In this document: positions 1 through 6,764 of the stretch, in pieces
Position numbering within the stretch: position 1 is the stretch's first letter
Layout of the letters: every line of letters starts with the position of its first letter
Assembly (NCBI GenBank): GCA_021736615.1
Contig: JAIPFN010000009.1
Location: 1-7,680, forward strand
Source: Phycisphaerae bacterium
GTDB lineage: Bacteria > Planctomycetota > Phycisphaerae > Sedimentisphaerales > Anaerohalosphaeraceae
Length of the DNA: 7,680 nt
Direction of reading: 5' to 3'
Program-made: the position numbers and the translations under genes
Notes under the pieces: model-generated
Told to the model about the DNA's origin: nothing
Database searches by the model: none
What the model saw: only the letters and a program-made list of their open reading frames with translations

Positions 1-341
1 AATCGGAGCTTTCTAAGCAAGTGAGTATGGGGACCAGCTCAATTAACGGTATTATCGACCGACTTGAAAAAAAGCAGTTAGTGATCCGACAAAGAGACAC
101 AAAAGACCGGGCACGGGTATTTGTTACGATAACAGATGCCGGAAAAGAGAGAACCCAATCCGCCCCCTCGCTGCTGCAGGAACGTTTTTCAGATGCCCTG
201 CGTAGCTTGCCGGAACTTGAACAGGCGGCTATCGCATTGTCACTGGAGCGGGTGGTTGAATTGATGGAAGCGCAACACCTGGACACCTCGCCTAATCTCA
301 TACCTAATTCTCAAATTGACGACAAGGGAGAACAAAACTAA
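1..341 (+). CDS. MarR-family transcriptional regulator (C-terminal part, 5' end outside window)
   Basis: The reading frame is open from base 3 with no stop up to the left edge, so the gene starts outside the window; the in-frame GTG at 21 is only an internal codon. The visible part begins in the DNA-binding domain. The stretch [20 protein letters not shown] is the recognition helix and following turn typical of MarR, and [19 protein letters not shown] is the charged wing strand. It ends in a dimerisation helix ([20 protein letters not shown]) and a short polar tail. MarR proteins are dimeric repressors or activators, often of their own operon, that respond to small ligands or stress. The stop codon overlaps the ablA start by one base (TAATG), so it is co-transcribed with the osmolyte genes and probably controls them. 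That role is inferred; the ligand and operator cannot be seen because the promoter lies off the window. Confidence 0.87.
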   Translation, partial: SELSKQVSMGTSSINGIIDRLEKKQLVIRQRDTKDRARVFVTITDAGKERTQSAPSLLQERFSDALRSLPELEQAAIALSLERVVELMEAQHLDTSPNLIPNSQIDDKGEQN

Positions 342-1666
342 TGACTATTAAAACGATTCGACACTTAAGTAAAAATCAAAAACATATTATTGAAACGATA
401 GATATCGCCACAACAACGGCTCATTGGCGTGACTGGAAATGGCAAATGAAGCATTGTATCCGAGACCTGGATACGTTTCAAAAGCTACTGGGAGTCGAAC
501 TGCCTGAGAAAACGCAGGAAGCGTTTAAGCAAACCGTTAAAAAATTCCCGATGTCTATCACACCATACTATCTATCCTTAATGGATACCGAAAATATTGA
601 AAATGACCCCGTGTTTAAACAGTCATTTCCATCACCGTTGGAACTGGTCCTATCAAAGTCTGATATGCTAGACCCATTGCATGAAGACAAAGACAGTCCG
701 ATTCCCGGGTTAATGCATCGATATCCGGACAGGGTGTTGCTTATGGTCAGCAATAAGTGCTCTATGTATTGCCGGCATTGTACGCGAAAAAGGCAGGTGG
801 GCGATGTTGATTCTATTTCAAACAAAAGTCAGATCTCTAAGGGCATTGAATACATAAGGAAAACACCTCAAGTACGCGACGTGCTCTTGAGCGGCGGTGA
901 TCCTTTTTTGCTTTCTGATGAAAGACTGGATTGGATCCTCTCTGAACTTCGCAGCATTGAACACGTTGAGATCATTAGAATTGGAACGCGTACACCTGCC
1001 GTGTTGCCGTATCGTATTACCAATGACCTTGTTGACATACTCAAAAAGTATCACCCACTTTGGATCAATACACATTTTAATCATCCGCGAGAACTAACCC
1101 ATTCATCAAGGCAGGCGTTGGCTAAGTTGGCCGATGCGGGAATTCCACTGGGGAACCAATCGGTCTTGTTGGCAGGAATTAACGACTGCCCAAGAATAAT
1201 GAGATCGCTGGTCCATAAACTGGCCAGTAACAGGGTCAGGCCTTATTATCTTTACCAGTGCGACCTGTCTCAAGGGCTTTCGCATTTCCGCACCCCCGTG
1301 GGAAAAGGCATCGAAATCCTTGAAAGCCTGATTGGCCACACAAGCGGCTTCTGTGTACCGACCTATGTTATTGATGCGCCGGGAGGCGGCGGTAAAATCC
1401 CTGTCATGCCAAACTATCTGATCTCATGGTCAACGAATAAAGTGGTGCTGAGAAACTATGAAGGTGTGATCACCACCTACAAAGAGCCGGACTCTTACGA
1501 ACCGATCTTCTGTGACCGCAACTGTGACGATTGCGACCTTCAACTTGGGCTGGATGATGCCGATGAACGCCGGTCGCTTGGTATCGAGCGATTACTTTCA
1601 GATTACAACAAAACAATTTCGCTTGTACCGGCATCCAATGTAAGACATGACCGTAGAGACGATTAA
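341..1666 (+). CDS. ablA: L-lysine 2,3-aminomutase (radical SAM, PLP-dependent)
   Basis: Converts L-lysine to L-beta-lysine, the first step of N6-acetyl-beta-lysine synthesis, using a [4Fe-4S] cluster, S-adenosylmethionine and pyridoxal phosphate in the cytoplasm. The radical-SAM motif is C140-x3-C144-x2-C147 (CSMYCRHC). The PLP lysine is K352 in DAPGGGGK. D308 (in QCDLS) and D345 (in DAPGGGG) are spaced exactly as D293 and D330 of the clostridial enzyme, which bind the substrate side-chain amino group; this favours lysine over glutamate as substrate. C283 and the cluster C391/C395/C398 correspond to the structural zinc region. The length of 441 residues is normal for KamA and too long for EpmB, the EF-P modifying relative of about 340. 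The ATG at 341 is preceded by an AAGGGAG ribosome site about 10 bases upstream. It is second in the operon, and its partner ablB lies three genes downstream. Confidence 0.94.
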   Translation: MTIKTIRHLSKNQKHIIETIDIATTTAHWRDWKWQMKHCIRDLDTFQKLLGVELPEKTQEAFKQTVKKFPMSITPYYLSLMDTENIENDPVFKQSFPSPLELVLSKSDMLDPLHEDKDSPIPGLMHRYPDRVLLMVSNKCSMYCRHCTRKRQVGDVDSISNKSQISKGIEYIRKTPQVRDVLLSGGDPFLLSDERLDWILSELRSIEHVEIIRIGTRTPAVLPYRITNDLVDILKKYHPLWINTHFNHPRELTHSSRQALAKLADAGIPLGNQSVLLAGINDCPRIMRSLVHKLASNRVRPYYLYQCDLSQGLSHFRTPVGKGIEILESLIGHTSGFCVPTYVIDAPGGGGKIPVMPNYLISWSTNKVVLRNYEGVITTYKEPDSYEPIFCDRNCDDCDLQLGLDDADERRSLGIERLLSDYNKTISLVPASNVRHDRRDD

Positions 1667-1675
1667 GGCATTTTT

Positions 1676-2581
1676 ATGGAAGATTTTTTCACAACAAGAG
1701 TAATAATATATTATTTTTCTGCTATAGTTGCTTTAGCTTTACTCGGAGGTATCGTTCTGCGCGGACGTTTGATTTTTCTTGAAAAAATCAGAAAAAAACG
1801 TCTTTCAAAGGTTAAAAGTGAGGACTTGTTGGCTTCACCTATTGACAAAGATGGTGATTACACCAAAATAAAACAGCAGAGCCTAAACAGTCTTGAAAAA
1901 AGATTTAGCATAACAAGGCGAGCTCTTTATTTGATACTTATTCCCACAGCTCTCTTCATCGCTTTGATACCTGTTATAGGAAAAATTTCTCCGACAATTA
2001 TTCCTGTCATCATTGCCTGCAGTTCTGTTATTCTCGGCATTGCTGCTAAGCCATTAATTGAAAATTTTATGTGTGGCCTGGTCCTTTGTTTTGGAAAACT
2101 TGCCCGAATAGGTGATATTGTATTAGTCGATAACGAATATGGTACGATTGAAGATGTCACTCTGACACACTGTATAATAAGACGCTGGGACTGGCTGAGG
2201 TATGTTGTCCCCAATTCATCAATGATGACCAAAGAGTTTGTAAATTATTCTTTACGAGACAATTATAGATGGGTTTATGTTGAATTCTGGGTTGATTACA
2301 GTGCCGATATGGTGATGGTCGAGAAAATTTCAAAGTCATGCCCCATTACAAGCGAGTACTATTCTGGCAAAGAAGATTCGGAATTTTGGATCGTCGAACT
2401 TACTCCTCAATCCGCTAAATGCATGGTGGTAGCGTGGGCAACATCGCCAGCAGAAGGCTGGATGCTGAGCATTGATATGAGGAAAAATCTTTTGCTTGAA
2501 TTTAAAAAACACGGCATACAAACCCACCTGCAAAATATCACATTTCATAATAAGGCAAAGGGCCAAAGAACAGGAGCGTAA
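1676..2581 (+). CDS. MscS-family small-conductance mechanosensitive ion channel
   Basis: Inner-membrane channel expected to open under membrane tension and release solutes on hypo-osmotic shock. The 301 residues hold three hydrophobic segments, roughly 9-28, 83-102 and 107-125, the last leading into the pore-lining helix ([20 protein letters not shown]). The cytoplasmic beta domain follows: RIGDIVLV from R144, then [18 protein letters not shown] and VVPNSSM (P179-N180), the usual MscS order of GD, G-x-V/I-x-x-I and hPN motifs. A mixed alpha/beta C-terminal region completes it. A charged stretch between TM1 and TM2 (about residues 30-80) is longer than the short loop of E. coli MscS. The gene starts 9 bases after ablA, with a TAAGG ribosome site that overlaps the ablA stop. 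Its position inside an osmolyte operon suggests release of N6-acetyl-beta-lysine; that role is inferred, while the fold assignment rests on sequence. Confidence 0.87.
   Translation: MEDFFTTRVIIYYFSAIVALALLGGIVLRGRLIFLEKIRKKRLSKVKSEDLLASPIDKDGDYTKIKQQSLNSLEKRFSITRRALYLILIPTALFIALIPVIGKISPTIIPVIIACSSVILGIAAKPLIENFMCGLVLCFGKLARIGDIVLVDNEYGTIEDVTLTHCIIRRWDWLRYVVPNSSMMTKEFVNYSLRDNYRWVYVEFWVDYSADMVMVEKISKSCPITSEYYSGKEDSEFWIVELTPQSAKCMVVAWATSPAEGWMLSIDMRKNLLLEFKKHGIQTHLQNITFHNKAKGQRTGA
2572..2576 (+). promoter_or_regulatory. Ribosome binding site that decides the TTG start of the symporter
   Basis: AGGAG lies in the last codons of the mscS-like gene, 7 bases before TTG at 2584. The next in-frame ATG (2620) falls inside the first membrane helix and has no such site, so the TTG start is preferred. 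Confidence 0.75.
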
Positions 2582-2583
2582 CT

Positions 2584-4053
2584 TTGGCATTTGTTGATTA
2601 TTTAATATTCAGTTTATACATGGCCTGCGTTCTGGCTGTAGGTTTTTATTATTTTTTCAAGAACAAAACCACCGAAGATTATTATGTAGGCAGCAGGTCT
2701 ATTAAGGCTTCACACGTTGGCCTGTCTATTGTGGCTACCGATGTTGGCGGGGGGTTCTCTATCGGCCTGGGCGGCGTTGGCTTTATGATGGGACTTGCCG
2801 GCAGTTGGCTTTTGTTTACCGGGCTTGTGGGCGCATGGCTGACCGCCGTTTTTATTATTCCTAAGATTAAACGCATCGACGCAAAACATAAGTTTTTAAC
2901 TTATCCTGATTTTTTAAGGTATCGGTATAATGGCAAGGTGGCATTTGTTGCCGCCCTGATCTCTGGCATGGGCTACCTTGGATTTACGGGCGCCCAATTA
3001 CTGGCCGGGGCCAAACTGGCATCGGCGACCATTATTAAGGACAATCCGTTTGAAATGGACCCCATCACATTTGCCTTGTTGGCAATTGGGATCATTACGG
3101 TTCTCTATACTGTTTTTGGCGGGCTAAAGGCCGTCATATATACCGATACCATCCAATGGGCCTTATTGCTTGGCGGATTGATTTTCGTCACGATACCGGC
3201 AACGCTCATTAAGATCGGTGGCTTTTCAGCCCTCAGGGAGAACTTACCCGCCGAGTTTTTTTCGCTCAGGAATATCTCAACCGTAACATTTATCAACTGG
3301 ATGGTAACCATTATTCCGATCTGGTTGATCGGCATGACGCTTTACCAGAGGATGTATGCATGCAAAGATGAAAAAGAAGCAAAAAAAGCCTGGTACATTG
3401 CCGGTTTTTTTGAGTACCCCATCATGGCATTTACGGGCGTTTTTCTCGGTATGTGTGCTCGCGTCGTTTTCCCGGATGCCGAAGCGGAGATGGCACTTCC
3501 GATGCTGATCAATGACGTCTTGCCCGCAGGGATCACTGGACTTGTCATTGCCACTTATTTCTCCGCTATCATGTCAACGGCCGACAGTTGCCTGATGGCC
3601 TCTTCAGGCAATTTTGTAAATGATATTATCGAACGTTATTTTTTCAAAAACATGTCTGCCAGGGCTTCTATTCGGCTCTCAATGATTGCGACGTTCATGA
3701 TCGGTGCATTGGCCGTTCTTTTAGCGGCCCAGTTTGATACGGTGCTTAAAGCAATTCTTTACGCCTATGCTTTTATGGTATCTGGGTTGTTCATTCCCAC
3801 CCTTGGAGCCTATTTCTGGAAAAACGCAAGTTCCGCCGGCGCCCTGGCCGGGATGTTAACCAGGGGCATTCTGACACTTCTACTACTAACTAATACTTTA
3901 ACGCTGCCAGCGTGTATCGCAAAATATGAACTTGATGCCAGTGTGTTTGGCATCCTCGCTTCGGTGATAAGTTTTATCAGCGTGTCTATATTTTGGCCTG
4001 ATAACACGGGCAACTGTACATTATTCTCTATCGAGGAGGAGCGGGCGTGCTAG
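2584..4053 (+). CDS. Sodium:solute symporter (SSS family)
   Basis: Polytopic inner-membrane protein of 489 residues with about 13 hydrophobic helices, predicted to couple inward sodium flow to uptake of an organic solute. It opens in the family manner: a first helix (about 6-25), then [13 protein letters not shown], the SSS D-Y-x-x-G-R signature, then [17 protein letters not shown] in the broken helix that lines the substrate and sodium sites. M330-S331-T332-A333-D334-S335 is the conserved STADS stretch of the later sodium-site helix, followed by NFVNDII. The TTG start at 2584 keeps the complete first helix and has a good ribosome site. The gene begins 2 bases after the mscS-like gene and its last 7 bases overlap ablB. 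The substrate is not determined by sequence. Because of the neighbours, N6-acetyl-beta-lysine, beta-lysine, lysine or another compatible solute are the candidates. Confidence 0.9.
   Translation: MAFVDYLIFSLYMACVLAVGFYYFFKNKTTEDYYVGSRSIKASHVGLSIVATDVGGGFSIGLGGVGFMMGLAGSWLLFTGLVGAWLTAVFIIPKIKRIDAKHKFLTYPDFLRYRYNGKVAFVAALISGMGYLGFTGAQLLAGAKLASATIIKDNPFEMDPITFALLAIGIITVLYTVFGGLKAVIYTDTIQWALLLGGLIFVTIPATLIKIGGFSALRENLPAEFFSLRNISTVTFINWMVTIIPIWLIGMTLYQRMYACKDEKEAKKAWYIAGFFEYPIMAFTGVFLGMCARVVFPDAEAEMALPMLINDVLPAGITGLVIATYFSAIMSTADSCLMASSGNFVNDIIERYFFKNMSARASIRLSMIATFMIGALAVLLAAQFDTVLKAILYAYAFMVSGLFIPTLGAYFWKNASSAGALAGMLTRGILTLLLLTNTLTLPACIAKYELDASVFGILASVISFISVSIFWPDNTGNCTLFSIEEERAC
4034..4039 (+). 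promoter_or_regulatory. Consensus ribosome binding site for ablB GTG start
   Basis: A perfect AGGAGG sits inside the symporter coding region, 7 bases before the GTG at 4047. It supports the non-ATG start and suggests translational coupling across the 7-base overlap. Confidence 0.8.
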
Positions 4054-4901
4054 AAAGCCGGAAAAAACAGGATAAAATCGAATTGTTTCACGATGCATTA
4101 ATTCAGCATGGCCCCTTGAGCAATAGAATTTATTTAATGAAGCTGAATAAGGCAAGTCCGGTACCACTCATCGAAGCGATTAAAAAGCTTGCGGAATCGA
4201 ATCGCTATACCAAAATATTTGCGAAAGTGCCGGCTCAGCACGCTGAGTTTTTTATCCAGTCCGGATACGAGCAGGAAGCGGCGATTCCAGACCTTTACGA
4301 CGGCCAGGAAGACGCTATCTTCTTAGGCCATTTCCTGGACCCCGAAAGACAAAAAGAAACATCTTTGCTGGAACTTGAAAATATTATCGATTTAGCTCAA
4401 CAAAAAAGAGGAAGCGATACTCACCCCGGGGCTTTAACCCATGGCGCGATTCTTAGATGTTGCGTTCCGGATGATGCGGTGAGAATGAGTAAAATTTACA
4501 AAGAAGTTTTCCCGTCATATCCATTTCCAATTGATGACCCTCACTATTTAATTGACACCATGGCGGAACAGGTTGTATATTTTGGCGTAGAAATTAATAA
4601 TGAGCTTGTCGCTTTATCCTCCGCTGAAATGGATACGGTATCAAAGAATGTCGAAATGACTGATTTTGCCACATTGCCTAAATTTAGAAGCAAAAGTTAT
4701 GCCAGCCGACTTCTAAGGTTTATGGAAAATGAAATGAGGGCTCGCGGGATCCAGACCGCTTATACGATCGCAAGAGCCATTTCACCCGGGATGAATATTA
4801 CGTTCGGAAAAGCAGGGTATACTTACGGCGGCAGACTGATAAATAATACCAATATCGCTGGACAAATCGAAAACATGAATGTTTGGCACAAATTTTTATA
4901 G
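4047..4901 (+). CDS. ablB: Beta-lysine N6-acetyltransferase (GNAT family)
   Basis: Predicted to transfer acetyl from acetyl-CoA to the side-chain amino group of beta-lysine, giving N6-acetyl-beta-lysine, a compatible solute known from methanogenic archaea and some bacteria. The 284 residues match the usual AblB length: an N-terminal alpha/beta region (about 1-130, including [16 protein letters not shown] and [14 protein letters not shown]), then a GNAT fold from about 132. The core strand MTDFATLP (M204-P211) leads into the acetyl-CoA loop, here RSKSYA (R214-A219). The end, [14 protein letters not shown] and MNVWHKFL, fits the family. Both glycines of the common GNAT R-x-x-G-x-G/A loop are serine or missing (S215, S217), which is unusual. 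GTG at 4047 is chosen because of the consensus ribosome site. The identification rests jointly on protein pattern and the shared operon with ablA. It is the last gene of the operon. Confidence 0.9.
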   Translation: MLESRKKQDKIELFHDALIQHGPLSNRIYLMKLNKASPVPLIEAIKKLAESNRYTKIFAKVPAQHAEFFIQSGYEQEAAIPDLYDGQEDAIFLGHFLDPERQKETSLLELENIIDLAQQKRGSDTHPGALTHGAILRCCVPDDAVRMSKIYKEVFPSYPFPIDDPHYLIDTMAEQVVYFGVEINNELVALSSAEMDTVSKNVEMTDFATLPKFRSKSYASRLLRFMENEMRARGIQTAYTIARAISPGMNITFGKAGYTYGGRLINNTNIAGQIENMNVWHKFL

Positions 4902-4916
4902 TCGATATCGAATTTC

Positions 4917-4944
4917 ATAATGGGGATATCACAAACCCCATTAT
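4917..4944 (+). terminator. Stem-loop after ablB, possible operon terminator
   Basis: A perfect 9-bp inverted repeat (ATAATGGGG / CCCCATTAT) with a 10-base loop lies 15 bases after the ablB stop. There is no T-run after it, so it may be a processing or stabilising hairpin or an atypical terminator rather than a classical rho-independent one. The palindrome TCGATATCGA (4902-4911) lies just before it. Confidence 0.5.
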
Positions 4945-5011
4945 CGAAGTCCAGATTAAAACTCTACTCATATTTTCACATTAAGGTTCACGTACGGTTA
5001 TTTGAGAACAT

Positions 5012-5055
5012 AAAAAAAGCTCAATACAAGGCGAAAAACCTGAATATTGAGCTTT
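5012..5055 (-). terminator. Rho-independent terminator of the displaced tRNA fragment
   Basis: Read on the minus strand, AAAGCTCAATA and TATTGAGCTTT pair over 11 bp (5045-5055 with 5016-5026), followed by a run of T (complement of A5012-A5018). It is the duplicate of the terminator that serves the intact tRNA. It could still stop transcripts coming leftward from the Fic segment. Confidence 0.75.
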
Positions 5056-5063
5056 AAAGTAAC

Positions 5064-5118
5064 TGCCCGGGACTGGAGTCGAACCAGCACTGCCTTGCGA
5101 CAACTAGCCCCTCAAGCT
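5064..5118 (-). pseudogene. tRNA-Leu(GAG) 3' fragment
   Basis: 55 bases identical to the 3' part of the intact tRNA at 6656-6739: discriminator, 3' acceptor strand, T arm (GGTTCGACT), variable arm, anticodon loop TTGAGGG and three bases of the 5' side of the anticodon stem. The D arm and 5' acceptor strand are absent; what follows (CCTGAACGGTCC on the plus strand) is unrelated. It cannot form a tRNA and is best explained as an attachment-site remnant. Confidence 0.9.
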
Positions 5119-5322
5119 CCTGAACGGTCCGCCCATAAGTAAAAAAACCACTTTTTTAGGGCAACAGAGGGGTTAAATTTTTTTGAAAAAGTCAGAAAAT
5201 ACCATATTTTGCCATACCTCGGAGTGGATTTTCACATTTTTTTCACAGTAAAGTAGGCACCAATCAGAAAACACTTCTTTTCGCGTCAAAATGGCATTTT
5301 TGGGTGAAGTCGGGAATATACC
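5119..5322. other. AT-rich leader of the inserted segment, no gene recognised
   Basis: No convincing coding region, RNA gene or transposon end is visible here. There is a 7-bp AT-only inverted repeat (TAAAAAA / TTTTTTA, 5140-5158, loop ACCAC) and several poly-T and poly-A tracts. The sequence differs from both flanking gene blocks and looks like an accessory-region spacer. Confidence 0.6.
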
Positions 5323-5436
5323 GATCTGTTTAAGGCATCGACATATTATTGGAACATGTCGAAGAAATCGTAAAACATCGACATATTCTATTGATATGTT
5401 TATGGCATCGACATATAATAGCCGATATGTTTATGA
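5323..5436. repeat. Operator-like repeat array upstream of fic
   Basis: CATCGACATAT occurs at 5336, 5376 and 5406. GATATGTTTATG occurs at 5393 and 5424, with a diverged version (GATCTGTTTAAGG) at 5323. The last two full units, 5376-5405 and 5406-5436, are near-identical tandem units of 30 and 31 bp. Each unit is partly palindromic: CGACAT/ATGTCG (5339-5344 with 5356-5361), ACATAT/ATATGT (5381-5386 with 5394-5399) and ACATAT/ATATGT (5411-5416 with 5425-5430). The array overlaps the predicted fic promoter, as expected for binding sites of a dimeric regulator. The binding protein is unknown; the winged helix at the Fic C-terminus is one candidate. Confidence 0.75.
5391..5419 (+). promoter_or_regulatory. 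Predicted sigma-70 promoter of fic
   Basis: TTGATA (5391-5396) and a perfect TATAAT (5414-5419) are separated by exactly 17 bases, giving a predicted transcript start near 5426 and a leader of about 50 bases before fic. The -35 lies in one operator-like unit and the -10 overlaps the ACATAT arm of the next, so a protein on the array would block polymerase. Confidence 0.7.
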
Positions 5437-5474
5437 AATGAGAAATATTAAACATATACTAGAGTTAATTAAAT

Positions 5475-6587
5475 ATGACGTATAACAGGCCTGGGCCATA
5501 TAATGATTTACCGCTTTTGCCACCCAAAGTGGACATCGAAAGCAAGCAAATACTAAAAAGATGTATTACCGCAAGGAGCAGTCTAGCTGCCTTGAAACAG
5601 GCAGCGGAACTTATCCCAAATCCAACCGTTTTGATTAATACAATTCCTCTACTTGAAGCAAAGGTCAGTTCGGAAATCGAGAACATAGTGACCACGACAG
5701 ATAAGCTATTTCAATTTGCATCGGGTAATGCCCAAAATGCAGACCACGCCACAAAAGAAACCTTGCGATATAGACAAGCCCTGTATCAGGGATATCAATC
5801 AATCCGCCAAAGACCTGTCTGCACTTCTGTAGCGATTGATGTTTGCAGGACTATTCGAGATATTCAAGTTGATGTCCGTAAAGTGCCTGGCACAGCATTA
5901 GCAAATGACAGGACTGGTGAGGTAATATACACTCCCCCGACAGGAGAAGGGATTATTCGCGATAAGCTTGCTAACTGGGAGAAATTTGTAAATGAGAACA
6001 AGGATATCGACCCGCTGATTCGAATGGCAATTATGCATTATCAATTTGAAGCAATACATCCATTCACTGATGGCAATGGCAGGACTGGGCGTATTCTCAA
6101 TTTACTATTACTCATTCAAGAAGGGTTGCTTGACATACCAGTTCTGTATCTTAGCAGGTATTTTATAAATAACAAAAATCAATACTACGCTCTCTTAAGA
6201 GGCGTCACGGAAAATGAAAATTGGCAGGGCTGGATTTTATATGTTTTAGATGCTGTTGCAGAAACTGCTCAGTGGACTACAAACAAAATTAAAACTGCTC
6301 AGGAATTGCTGCTGCATACCTGTGACTACATAAACCAGAAATCACCAAAGGTCTATTCACGTGAACTGGTAGAGACTATTTTTGAACAGCCGTATTGCAG
6401 AATTTCTAATATCGTTGATAAAGGAATAGCCAAAAGACAGACCGCATCTACCTATCTCAAAAAACTCGTCGAGATAAATGTACTCAAAGAAATGGATGCT
6501 GGCAGAGAGAAAATTTATATTAATCCAAAATTCTTTATGTTGCTGACCCAGGATGAAAATTCCTATGAACCTTTTTCATTGAGATAA
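5475..6587 (+). CDS. fic: Fic-family protein AMP-transferase (AMPylator) with C-terminal winged helix
   Basis: Fic enzymes transfer AMP from ATP to hydroxyl side chains of target proteins. The 370 residues show the three-part SoFic-like layout. The N-terminal domain begins YNDLPLLPPKVDIES and carries an inhibitory helix with S65-S-E-I-E69-N70, matching [S/T]xxxE[G/N]; the glutamate is expected to block ATP binding, making this a class II, self-inhibited Fic. The core has the flap TGEVIYTPP and the catalytic motif HPFTDGNGRTGR with H195. A winged helix follows at about 294-355 (ISNIVDKGIAKRQTASTYLKKLVE). ATG at 5475 is preferred: an in-frame stop lies just upstream (5466-5468), and the start gives the conserved N-terminus, although the ribosome site is weak (AGAG). 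The gene is alone in its segment, with no separate antitoxin. The target is unknown; stress, toxin-like or phage-related roles are possible. Confidence 0.93.
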   Translation: MTYNRPGPYNDLPLLPPKVDIESKQILKRCITARSSLAALKQAAELIPNPTVLINTIPLLEAKVSSEIENIVTTTDKLFQFASGNAQNADHATKETLRYRQALYQGYQSIRQRPVCTSVAIDVCRTIRDIQVDVRKVPGTALANDRTGEVIYTPPTGEGIIRDKLANWEKFVNENKDIDPLIRMAIMHYQFEAIHPFTDGNGRTGRILNLLLLIQEGLLDIPVLYLSRYFINNKNQYYALLRGVTENENWQGWILYVLDAVAETAQWTTNKIKTAQELLLHTCDYINQKSPKVYSRELVETIFEQPYCRISNIVDKGIAKRQTASTYLKKLVEINVLKEMDAGREKIYINPKFFMLLTQDENSYEPFSLR

Positions 6588-6596
6588 ATTGTATTC

Positions 6597-6710
6597 GAAC
6601 ATAAAAAAAGCTCAATACCAGGCGAAAAACCTGAATATTGAGCTTTTAAAGTAACTGCCCGGGACTGGAGTCGAACCAGCACTGCCTTGCGACAACTAGC
6701 CCCTCAAGCT
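6597..6710. repeat. Right copy of 114-bp direct repeat, fused to the tRNA 5' half
   Basis: Matches 5006-5118 with one substitution and one inserted T. Identity ends at AGCT (6710), inside the anticodon stem of the intact tRNA-Leu. Under the integration model this 3' half was supplied by the incoming element and keeps the tRNA and its terminator functional. Confidence 0.93.
6603..6647 (-). terminator. Rho-independent terminator of tRNA-Leu, possibly shared with fic
   Basis: On the minus strand AAAGCTCAATA (6636-6646) pairs with TATTGAGCTTT (6607-6617), with an inner CAGG/CCTG pairing in the loop, then seven T (complement of 6603-6609). It begins about 10 bases after the tRNA 3' end. On the plus strand the same hairpin ends in only TTTT, so it may also weakly stop fic transcripts arriving from the left. 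Confidence 0.82.
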
Positions 6711-6739
6711 AGCGCGTCTACCAATTCCGCCACCCGGGC
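6656..6739 (-). tRNA. tRNA-Leu, anticodon GAG
   Basis: 84 bases fold as a class II tRNA. The acceptor is GCCCGGG paired with CCCGGGC, with discriminator A. The D loop contains AATTGGTAGACGC, the anticodon stem is CTAGC/GCTAG around TTGAGGG (anticodon at 6703-6705), the variable arm is long (TTGTCGCAAG) and the T arm carries GGTTCGACT. The CCA end is not encoded; the next bases are GTT. GAG reads CUC and CUU leucine codons. The 3' half from the anticodon stem onward is duplicated at 5064-5118. Confidence 0.96.
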
Positions 6740-6754
6740 GATATTATTTTTTAC

Positions 6755-6760
6755 TGTATA
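6755..6760 (-). promoter_or_regulatory. Possible -10 box of tRNA-Leu promoter
   Basis: TATACA on the minus strand lies 15 bases before the mature tRNA 5' end. No good -35 is seen at the right distance (only an AT-rich hexamer near 6778), so the tRNA might instead be read from upstream. Confidence 0.35.
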
Positions 6761-6764
6761 AATT

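Larger units (their letters stand above)
5006..5118. repeat. Left copy of 113-bp direct repeat (tRNA-Leu 3' half plus terminator), candidate attachment site
   Basis: This stretch recurs at 6597-6710 in the same orientation with one substitution (A5028 against C6619) and one extra T in the right copy (run at 6644-6647). It contains the tRNA-Leu terminator hairpin and the tRNA 3' half as far as the anticodon stem. Similarity stops abruptly after AGCT at 5118. By the usual geometry of tRNA-targeted integration this copy would be the original chromosomal 3' half, displaced by the inserted segment. Confidence 0.93.
5119..6710. mobile_element. Small tRNA-Leu-integrated segment carrying fic (candidate mini-island)
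   Basis: One repeat unit from the left breakpoint to the right one is 1592 bp. It is bounded by two copies of the tRNA-Leu 3' half plus terminator, and it restores an intact tRNA at its right end, the layout left by tyrosine-recombinase integration into a tRNA gene with crossover near the anticodon. The content is an AT-rich leader, an operator-like repeat array, the fic gene and the right repeat copy. No integrase, excisionase or transposase is present. It is therefore either a non-autonomous cassette mobilised in trans, a remnant left after internal deletion, or the result of another duplication process. The repeats are directly visible; mobility is inferred. Confidence 0.65.

Noticed and set aside
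341..1666. EF-P modifying enzyme (EpmB) or glutamate 2,3-aminomutase instead of AblA
   Set aside because: The full length with a C-terminal cysteine cluster, the two substrate aspartates at clostridial KamA spacing, and ablB in the same operon all favour lysine 2,3-aminomutase.
5064..5118. Second tRNA-Leu gene
   Set aside because: The D arm and 5' acceptor strand are missing, so it cannot fold as a tRNA; it is only the 3' part.
5119..5136. Decayed remnant of the tRNA 5' half beyond the left breakpoint
   Set aside because: A short TCCGCC match exists, but its distance from the breakpoint differs by six bases from the intact gene and nothing else aligns; chance is more likely.
5140..5158. Hairpin TAAAAAA/TTTTTTA as a terminator
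   Set aside because: Only A-T pairs, so the stem would be unstable; common by chance in such AT-rich sequence.
5323..5436. Possible CRISPR array
   Set aside because: The repeated words are only 11-12 bp, spacing is irregular (40 and 30 bp), the 'spacers' are themselves repeated, and the array coincides with a promoter; no cas genes are seen.
5291..5485. 64-codon open frame overlapping the fic start
   Set aside because: It runs through the operator-like repeats and the promoter, has no clear ribosome site, shows no Fic-antitoxin motif, and the fic protein already carries its own inhibitory helix.
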